Position numbers and translations under genes: made by a program. The notes beneath the pieces are model-generated. The model had not been told where the DNA came from. It searched no databases and worked only from the letters and a program-made list of their open reading frames with translations. Below are positions 50,086-64,000 of a stretch of DNA of 64,000 nucleotides, piece by piece (the stretch's first letter is position 1; every line of letters begins with the position of its first letter). Location: NCBI RefSeq assembly GCF_010389155.1, contig NC_057766.1, positions 31,071,516 to 31,135,515 on the forward strand. The letters are read 5' to 3'. The stretch is from Erigeron canadensis. Lineage: Eukaryota > Streptophyta > Magnoliopsida > Asterales > Asteraceae.

Positions 50086-50478
50086 ATGTCTAGAAGTGTG
50101 TAGACTCAATCAGAAGATCTTTGTTTGTCGAGGTGTTGGGTGATGAGGAGTCCGGTTACGGGTAGGTGTGAAATGAATAATCTCGGCGTATCCTTTTGGG
50201 ACGACATTACTGAAATGTTCAACACGGAGACCACTAGAGGACCATGAAGCAAGGCTCAACTACAAGGTCACTGGACCAGGATTCGGAAGGAATGCAAACA
50301 GTTTGAGGCAATTTGCTCGCAGTTGAATGCACAGGAGATGGCTGACAATGATGACGAGCAATATTATGCAACGGCGCATCAGATATATCGGGAGAAGCAT
50401 TGCAGGGGCTTTAGATACGAACACTGCTTCTGGCAGCTTATCTTTGTTCCTTTTTTGTTGTTCTGGATTATGAAGTAG
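50086..50478 (+). pseudogene. Broken SANT/Myb-like ORF of PIF/Harbinger-associated type
   Basis: One frame from ATG 50086 to TAG 50476-50478 reads SEDLCLSRCWVM, then VSFWDDITEMFNTETTRGP, SKAQLQGHWTRIRKECKQFE, and ADNDDEQYYATAHQIYREKH. This is the SANT/trihelix-like domain found in plant genes linked to PIF/Harbinger transposons (often mislabelled glutathione S-transferase T3-like). Two in-frame stops are present, at 50101-50103 (TAG) and 50245-50247 (TGA). It is non-functional as read. Confidence 0.75.
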
Positions 50479-50682
50479 ACTTTCTACTTTGATTAAGTAA
50501 GCTTTAGTTTTTTTTTAAGTGTGTTTTAGCAATTTGAATTGTGTGTTGTCTTTTACAATTGTAATGTTTTTAAGTATTTTAATAAAATAAGTCTACTTTA
50601 AGAACATAAGTTTATTTATAATTTTAAAAACATTACAAACTTACGACAGAAAAACGTACAACATAATATTAAAAGAGGCTAC

Positions 50683-51225
50683 TTATTTCTTTTGGGCATA
50701 AACTGCTTTGGCAGTGTTGATGAACTCATTCAAGGTGATACCAATGGGTTAAATGCCCAGTGGTACCGTACCCCTAACAATGGAGGCTTGGGGGCGCACG
50801 TCCTGGGTTCGAATCTCGTTCCCAACCAAGTCTTCAGGGGTTTTCACCGGGCATGCGTATATGCGGTAAACGCGCTGAGTACCAATAGGTACATGGCTCC
50901 AGAGGGTGGCCACCAACTTACCCTTTTTTTTTAACTCATTCAAGGTGATGACCGCACAAGCAATTTCTTCCACAGTTTCTTGAATCTTGTCAAACTTCCC
51001 CTGCAAATAAGTAAAGTATTGACACTCAAGCTCAGTACAATACCCCGTTTATATATAATTGATTTGATCTTGACACCATTTCTTTTTCGCTTGAAGTTTT
51101 AGACCAATTTCAACAAGTTGGTCTTTGAACATTTGGTGATCGAGGATATCAGCCATAATACTGTCATTCACTTGATCGACAGTCATTGGTCGTTTTTGGT
51201 AAGAGGCATTTGATGAAGAAGCCAT
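50683..51225 (-). pseudogene. Small ORF of unknown family, broken by a stop and a SINE
   Basis: On the minus strand from ATG 51225 the frame reads MASSSNASYQKRPMTVDQVN and on to IMADILDHQMFKDQL; a single TAA follows after the QDQINYI residues, and the same frame then goes on (ECQYFTYLQGKFDKIQETVE). A SINE with its duplicated target is inserted at 50740-50949; ignoring it, the frame ends FINTAKAVYAQKK at the TAA 50683-50685, about 110 residues in all. The family is not recognised. It is a distant, head-to-head relative of the plus-strand ORF at 51550. Helical, charged character suggests a small coiled-coil protein. Confidence 0.6.
50740..50932 (+). mobile_element. tRNA-derived SINE, 193 bp, with 17-bp TSD
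   Basis: Box A-like TGCCCAGTGGTAC (50754-50766) and box B GGTTCGAATCTC (50806-50817) are at tRNA spacing. The element ends in a run of nine T. The 17-base target AACTCATTCAAGGTGAT is duplicated exactly at 50723-50739 and 50933-50949. It is an insertion in a former coding frame. Confidence 0.92.
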
Positions 51226-51549
51226 TGCAGATGTATAAAAGTTTGAGTATTGAAATGAAATATCTGGTAAGGAGGTCGTATTTATAACTGAAGTCAAAGA
51301 CGCTCCTCCAACGTTCAGAATTCAAAATATTTACAATTACAGTCCCTCCAACGTTCACTTCAAAATATTTACAATTACAGTCCCTCAAACGGCCAAAAAT
51401 TCAAAAAAATTTACATTTACAGTCCCTTAACGGCTAGCTACATTATCAATCTATAAATACCAACCCAAAGCATTTACCAGTTTCATCACCATTCCACTTG
51501 TGTTTAATCTACAAACTTGTTTCATCTGCTAACTCACTCACTATTCCAA
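51226..51549. promoter_or_regulatory. Bidirectional spacer with 41-bp tandem repeats
   Basis: The 324 bases between the two divergent ATGs contain three and a half units of about 38-42 bases (51300-51430), each with CCCTCCAACGTTC..CAAAATATTTACAATTACAGT or a decayed form. AACG is retained in all. On the plus side, a TATAAATA-like box (CTATAAATACC, about 51451-51461) is followed about 90 bases later by the ATG at 51550; a similar box facing the minus ORF (TATTTATAAC, about 51279) is also present. Promoter role is inference. Confidence 0.55.
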
Positions 51550-52011
51550 ATGGCTTCATCATCATCAAAGAAGAACGTTCACCGCCCTCGTCTCACCGAA
51601 GATGAGATGAAAACACGAATCATGGCCGATGTCAAAGAGGACACCATCCTTCAAAATGAACTCTCTGGGGTTCTGGGTTTCCTACGGAAGAAGAGACACC
51701 AATGCGACTAACACGTCCAGGAAATAGAAGCACCAGGTCGGAGGGTCTCGAAACACTAAGAGTCATATTCTTATTTTCTGCAGGATGAGAGCAAAAGGGT
51801 CAAGAGGGTGATCAATAATGTTTTTAAGGCCGGTCACACGTTGACCGACCAATGCACTTGGGCCAAATCGTACCACGATAACTACGGAGAAGACAAATCA
51901 ACATGGGAAGTCAATTGCCCACAACACGACAAATAGTGGCCCAATGAAACGACTTACCGTGGATTAGAAAAAATGTCAATCAAAGACGATGACGATGACG
52001 ATGAAGAGTAA
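51550..52011 (+). pseudogene. Small ORF of unknown family, partner of the minus-strand ORF
   Basis: From ATG 51550 the frame reads MASSSSKKNVHRPRLTEDEM, IMADVKEDTILQNELSGVLG and KKRHQC to a stop at 51709-51711. A second coding-like piece starts after an acceptor-like TTCTGCAG at 51784 (DESKRVKRVINNVFKAGHTL, QCTWAKSYHDNYGEDKSTW) and ends in an acidic tail (DDDDDDEE) at 52009-52011, with one internal TAG. The first block aligns with the minus-strand ORF: MASSS, RPxT/RLTxD/E, IMAD and a following helix. The family is not recognised. Confidence 0.5.
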
Positions 52012-52440
52012 TCGTATCACTATTATCTATTTCATGTTTTTTCCCAGTACTGTCTTTTTTATTATTGTAGTATCTTTTATTTTTAAATAATGTAATGTGT
52101 TTTAATTATAATAAAATGTGTTTAATTAGTTTTGTGAAAAATAAAAATAAAAATGAAATAATATAATAATAGATGAATAGTGTAGAAATGGAGTTATAAG
52201 AACGGGTGTGTCTTGATGTGTCTAAAAGTGATAAATAGTGTTAAAAGGTGAGTGATCATAAGTAGTTCATTTTAAAGAGATACCTTTATTGTATGGTATG
52301 TATGTATGGGTCATGTCATGTGGCCACTAGATCAACCAACCAACCAGCCTTGTTTAACTGATGGTGCGATTTGACGATTTCACCACAATAATAATCACAC
52401 CACATGCGCACTGGACTCACCCCTTTTCTCCCTCTCCTTC
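52012..52440 (+). promoter_or_regulatory. Upstream region and leader of CK2 alpha
   Basis: AT-rich sequence followed by a CT-rich leader (CCCCTTTTCTCCCTCTCCTT, about 52421-52440), as is common upstream of housekeeping genes. No certain TATA box. Confidence 0.4.
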
Positions 52441-52599
52441 TTGTTAACTCTCTTTTTATCACACCTTCCCCTCCCGGGAATCGCCGTATCCGTCGCGGCT
52501 AACCACCGTCCACCACTCTTCCCGACCACCGTCGCCGATTTAGCCTTCCAACAGATCGAATACTGCATCATCAACGGTTCAAAAACTGTAATAAGAAAC
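52441..52599 (+). other. In-frame 53-codon N-terminal extension of CK2 alpha
   Basis: The frame runs without stop from ATG 52441 into the CK2 alpha start. It begins hydrophobic ([20 protein letters not shown]) and continues through [20 protein letters not shown] to the MSKSRVY start. GC content is higher than in the surrounding non-coding DNA. This could be a targeting peptide from an alternative start, a translated upstream part of the main ORF, or simply leader sequence that happens to be open. Confidence 0.5.
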
Positions 52600-59336
<6,737 letters not shown>

Positions 59337-60899
59337 CAAGGCACATGTTATTTGACGACGTTGATACCTTGTTTGTGTTTAAATGGCCACATAAATAAGA
59401 CTTATATTGTCTTGTTTTTCATCTGAGGTTCCCTAATTAAAAGCATGATATATTGTTATGTTGGTCAAATTGATCATTAGCGTCTAGCGTGTTTATGTTC
59501 CAATAAACTAAACCCTTGGACATATGACATTAGATTTTTACATTAATTAACCTTATGAAAGACCATGTATTTATGTATTATCCTTTTGACATTGCAAAAC
59601 CATGGTTTGTTTTTATCATTTACTAGCATGGCATACCAATGTTACTTCAATGTCCAAACGATCATGATGATCACATCAAATTCTGATGGCTTTTACATAA
59701 TTTAGTCACTTCTCTGGTTTTTATATAACCAATGTTTTTTTTTAATATAGGCAACTAAACAGATTCACACATTTACAAATTAGCTAGTTTGAATCTGCAA
59801 CCTATATATTGATACATATCACAAGTGTCAAAAGTCAAAACTTAGTGGTAAGAGAAGTTCATAGAATATAAACCCTAAACCCCTTCACCCACCCAAAAAA
59901 ATAACCAAGGGTAAGAGTGGGTAGTCTATTAGCTTGCACACTAAGGGGAACGGGGTGAATTTAATTAAAACGGCTTGGTGAATATTGGACGATGGACATG
60001 ACCTTGCAACCGACTATAAATCTTGCATGAAATGATCACGTCATTTGAAGCTAGACTAGCTGAAAATTCGACTATCAATGTGTTAAAAAAAGACCACAAT
60101 TCTTGAGGTTGAGAAACTATAACATAAATATACATAACCAACTAGCGTTTTTCATTGTCACTTTGATGGATTAAGATCCTTTGAAGCTCAATTACATTGG
60201 AAATTAAAGGCTAACGAGTAATGACCTTCTTCCCTCAAAATTAAAAAGATCATAATCCTACCTTGCTTTACCACACAATTAACATGATTGCCATGTTATT
60301 GACAACTTAAATTTTGGTTCATCCGTGTTTGGACCATCCTAGTTGAATTTCTAACTTTGGACTGATAAAACGTTGTATTTTTTGAATAGCAAACTATTAT
60401 AGTTCAGTGAAAATAGTTCAACGAAAAATGTCATCATATATGAGTTTTAATGACACCTTTAAAAAATGTGAATAAAATATATAAGTTTTGTTGGTATACC
60501 TTTTATGAAAAAGAGTACCCATAATCCGAGTTTACATCTACAACAATAAATATGTGGGCAAAAATAAAGCATTTAGAGATGTTTATTCACATGATAATCT
60601 ATTATCAACCATCAATTTCCGGATACATTTTTAAAAGGATGGCTTGTCACCCAGTTGTTTTAAGTCGTCCAATTGAAATGTGTATTGGCAAAATAATAGT
60701 GGCAATAAAAAACTTTTACTCATACAATACCTAAACAATATTGTGTAGAAAAGATATATTAGTGACAGTTTCTAAATGTTTCGAACCACTTTTCAGTAAT
60801 GTTAACTAAAACGAGACGACAGAAATCAAATGGTAATTAGGATTGATTCAAAATGCTATTTATTCAATTGTCTTAATCATTCAACAATATATTGTTCAT
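59337..60899. other. CK2 alpha 3' flank and intergenic sequence
   Basis: Probable 3'UTR with a polyadenylation-like CAATAAACT near 59501. The rest is AT-rich without a supported gene; the frame at 60552-60734 shows no family. Confidence 0.4.
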
Positions 60900-61075
60900 A
60901 TTGTTTAGCTCAGTTGGTAATAGATGACGTCATCTATGCCATAAATAACACAAGATTTTGGGTTTGATCCCGGACATCACTATGCCACTATTGTTGAGTA
61001 AGCCAGTTATGTCGTCACATTATGGCTAGACAGTTGATATGGGCTGCCAGTTATCAATCTTTTATTTTTTCCACA
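60900..61075 (+). mobile_element. tRNA-derived SINE-like element
   Basis: TTTAGCTCAGTTGGTAA (about 60904-60920) is close to a canonical tRNA box A, and GGGTTTGATCCCGG (about 60960-60973) to box B. Spacing is about 42 bases. The sequence between does not fold as a tRNA by eye and there is no CCA-type acceptor stem, so a SINE head is preferred to a tRNA gene. Boundaries approximate. Confidence 0.55.
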
Positions 61076-62139
61076 AATTTAGTATTAGAACATAAAATTT
61101 TTTTGGACAAGTTTAATTTGGTTTCTTATCTTCTCCGTAGAGCTTGAACATTTTCCTCCAGTTCTACAATTATAGTGGGCTTTCAAAAGCTAAAACAGAT
61201 GAAGTGCTTATAAACATCACAACTTTCGAATGCTATCAATAGAAAAAAACGGATAATTAGGATATATGAACATATGAATGTAATACAACATTATACATGG
61301 ATGTCCCTGAAACAAGTTCACCTTATATGGGATGGTCTAGTCATTTTTAAGTCATGGTCATATGTTAACTTTAGTCCTAACAATAAGGTAGGAGGCATAC
61401 CCATACCACTTTTGTTCCCCAATAAGATGTGATTCATCAGTTTCAGGTTAGTCGAAAATGACAAGCAAACTCTAAATTAAATATTCAATTTATGTCTAAT
61501 CATATCAAATTTGAAACTTGTTAAGTGATAAGTCTTTAGAAATACTCATACATCCTATCCTATCCTATCATTGACCTTAAGTTTTCGGATTAGTGGTCAA
61601 GTGATCCTAAAATCTCTTTAGATCAATGATATAATTGCCATAGTCGTTTACTTATCGCTATTCTAATTCATCATAGTGTATCATGCACATTTAAGCGACA
61701 TGTTAACTTTGTGCGTATGGATGAAACATGTTGTGCATACATTACCTCTCATAAAAAATTAATAGATACTACGCATCAAACTAATATGAAAATAATTTGT
61801 TTTCCTAAACACGAGTTGTTGTTTTTTTTTTAATTCACACCGCAATATATATATATACACACACACTAGGTGAAACTCGTGCGTTGCACCGATCTATTTT
61901 TATTTCTACATAATTCATCGTAAATGATATGCAATAATAAATGTTAACAATCGTATAACTTGAGGTGAATAATTACATACAGAGATATAGTTTTTCACAT
62001 AGATTTTAGAAATAACGTTAATAAGACAGAAGATATTAAACTTGGTGCGAAGAAAAAGTTGTAAAAATGATTGGAATTAAACATAAAGTACATAAAAACA
62101 TAAAAGTAATTATTAACGGGTTAAAACTTTCTTGAAAAT
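61076..62139. other. AT-rich intergenic sequence
   Basis: No gene seen. The short segment AGGTGAAACTCGTGCGTTGC (61869-61888) is one more terminus of the Helitron-like family in reverse orientation, without a defined partner end. Confidence 0.4.
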
Positions 62140-62460
62140 AACATTTTACATGGTACTTAATAAAGCAAACAACCTTTTGTTCCCTGTAAACTTTTAAACC
62201 TTTAAAAAAATCATAATACCCCTACTTTTTCAAAAGTTTTTTCTCATAATCAACTTATATATCTAAAATGCCCTTAATTAAATAATTTACTAAGTTTATC
62301 ACTCAACTATTGAAAAAACTACACTACCGTTTTTATATCAATTACCTTTATATTAATAGCCACACCGCCACCATCACTCGTCGCTGGCAATACCACACCG
62401 CTACCACCACTATCGCTACCATTGTTTCCACGACATCGCGCAGACTTTCGTCCCGTTTTT
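62140..62460 (+). mobile_element. Helitron-like miniature element on the plus strand
   Basis: It has the CTTTTAAACC..ATACCCCTACTTTT text, CCACCGCCACC triplets and an end near CATCGCGCAGACTTTCGTCC, similar in order to the elements at 25728, 27386 and 32190. Both ends are approximate. Confidence 0.45.
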
Positions 62461-63400
62461 AATAAAGTATAATAATATTATTATTATAATAAAAAATATA
62501 TAACACGATAAAGAAAAAAAATAAAGATTATTATTACTTGTTGATACAATAATAAAATAGAAAATAACAATAATAAGGGTTTTGTTACGTTTTCACATCA
62601 AAGTAAAATATAGTATTTAATTATTTTTCCTTATTTGACGCCTATTGGTGTTCCAAAATTATTTTACTAATTAATCATTAAATATACCCCATACATTATA
62701 TGGACTAATAAATTTTAAGTAACAAGTCATGAGTTTTGCTATACGAAACCTTAAAGATTTTTGTTAAAATGCATTAAATAGTTATATATTTATCATAAAA
62801 TTTAAAGGGTAGACCTTTGATAGGAAAATGTACAAATTGTTTTTTCTACACGATAAGTGAAGCCTTAAGTCATTTAACATTTTCCATAAGTTATTAATCC
62901 TTGATAAATGGCTCACGACAAAAAAAAACCTACATACTAATATGCTATATTATATATATCTTTAGTCCTTTATAAATTAAACTCACCTATGCTACTTCTC
63001 AAATAATTTGTTCTTAAATATAATCCATGATGCCTCTCAAATGATTAAACTATTTATAGATATAATAATAAAATAATAAATAACGATAATAGTAAAGACT
63101 TTGTTAGGTTTTCACATCAAAGTAAAATATAACATTCAACTCTTTTTTTCTTCTTTCATTTAACGCCTATTGGTGTTTCAAAAATATTTTACTAATTAAT
63201 CAATAAATATACCCAACCCCGTACATTATATGTGGACTAATAATGGCTCATGAAATAAAAAATCGACATACTATTTGATATATCTTTAGTCATTTGTAAA
63301 TTAAAACTTAGCTCATGCTACTTCTCAGATGATTAACCCTTCTGCCTAGACTACTCTTTCCTTATTACTATTTCACGTATTTTCTTTAAGTAATGTTCAA
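62461..63400. other. AT-rich sequence with a diverged direct repeat
   Basis: GGTTTTCACATCAAAGTAAA and a following CGCCTATTGGTGTT segment occur at about 62588-62720 and again at about 63107-63245, as diverged direct copies. No gene seen. Confidence 0.5.
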
Positions 63401-63600
63401 AGACAAATCTTACACATGTGTAAGTTGTAGTTACACATGTGTAACTCTCGCCGGAGATGGTCGTCGTCGCCAGAGTATCATGGTGGTGGTCGGAGATGAT
63501 CATGGTGGTGGTCGGAGATGGAAGGAGGAAGGAAGAAGAAGTGTGTAAGTTAAGTTACACATGTACTATAAAAAGTACATGTACTACAAATAACCCACCC

Positions 63601-64000
63601 CTATATATATATATATGAGAGAGATCAAATAAGGTGTCTTAAGGAGAGAAGGGAGAGAAGGTCTAATGAACCAATCAGAACGCGACATGTGGATTTTAAA
63701 AAAAAAGAACGCGGTGACATTTTTGTAAATAAATCAAACTTTTGTCAGTCTGGTTTTGGGTCAGCTTGGGTCTGGGTCAGCTTGAGTTATGACCAACTTA
63801 GTCTGTCAGCTTGGTTGGTCAGCTTGGTTGGGTCAGATTGGTTAGCCTGGGTTATGGGTCAAGTTGGTCAGTCTGGAATCTAGGTCAGCTTGGGATCTAC
63901 ATTTGTGTAGATTATGTGTAGTTTTGTGTCAAGCTGACCCAACCCACGCTAACCAACCTGACCCAACCTGACCCAGACCCCAAGCTAACCCAACCCAACC
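63601..64000. repeat. Inverted minisatellite at a (TA)n-flanked element, cut by the window end
   Basis: After a TA run (63603-63616) comes GAGAGAGATCAAATAAGGTG and a GCGACATGTGGATTTT segment recalling the (TA)n MITEs. From about 63750 G-rich units of the kind GGGTCAGCTTGG recur eight or more times to about 63895. From about 63930 the complementary C-rich words (AAGCTGACCCAACCC, AACCTGACCC) appear to the end. The two halves are inverted to each other. The window edge truncates it, so its total length is unknown. Confidence 0.7.

Noticed and set aside
49785..52240. A complete PIF/Harbinger element spanning the SANT relic and both small ORFs
   Set aside because: No matching terminal inverted repeats with a TTA duplication could be found at the two sides, so only the separate pieces are called.
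60904..60975. Possible tRNA gene (good box A and box B)
   Set aside because: No acceptor or anticodon stem could be drawn by eye and the sequence between the boxes is unlike any tRNA; a SINE head is more likely. tRNAscan-SE would decide.

Overview
This is a plant nuclear chromosome segment. It is AT-rich, its genes have introns with GT..AG borders, and it encodes a class III peroxidase, an NPH3-family BTB protein, a chloroplast RNC1 splicing factor and a plant-type CK2 alpha subunit. Many short transposable elements sit between the genes. A eudicot is clear; an asterid, perhaps Asteraceae, is plausible from the TS-like SINEs, but nothing here proves the family.

Seven protein genes are supported, and six have introns in the CDS: (1) an ADA1/Hfi1-type SAGA subunit with a single-exon CDS (981-1916, +); (2) a four-exon class III peroxidase (4987-6567, -) with a decayed tandem copy beside it (3140-4262, -); (3) a two-exon twin-CX9C protein resembling mitoribosomal mS37/CHCHD1 (14316-15497, +); (4) a short DUF863-like protein with an EAR-like motif (36598-37215, +); (5) a five-exon NPH3/RPT2-like BTB protein (38407-41847, -); (6) RNC1, with one GC-AG intron (43192-47667, +); (7) a ten-exon CK2 alpha (52600-59336, +), whose reading frame stays open 53 codons upstream of the usual start. 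Apart from mS37 and RNC1, the gene order matches, from memory, the Arabidopsis block At5g67410 (ADA1-like), At5g67400 (PER73), At5g67390, At5g67385 (NPH3/SR1IP1), At5g67380 (CKA1). This looks like an old collinear block stretched by transposons.

Region by region: 1-6.6 kb is gene-rich with a tandem duplication. 6.6-14.3 kb holds SINEs and MITEs, some with clear target-site duplications. 15.5-36.6 kb is a 21-kb transposon-filled gap with paired 375-bp repeats, a LINE remnant, a solo LTR with 5-bp TSD, a PIF-type MITE with TTA TSD, several elements lying in (TA)n runs, Helitron-like miniature elements, a long LTR with two tandem arrays, and a duplicated SINE. 36.6-47.7 kb is gene-rich again. 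48-52 kb is another island with a broken SANT ORF and a head-to-head pair of small related ORFs of unknown family, around a promoter-like tandem repeat and disrupted by a SINE with a 17-bp TSD. CK2 alpha fills 52.4-59.3 kb. The last 4.7 kb is repeat-rich and ends inside an inverted minisatellite cut by the window edge.

The genes do not form a pathway; they are independent housekeeping or regulatory plant genes. The most unusual parts are the head-to-head small-ORF island at 50.7-52.0 kb, the repeated families of miniature elements, and the almost perfect foldback inside an RNC1 intron. All coordinates and splice junctions were read by eye; no alignment or database search was run.
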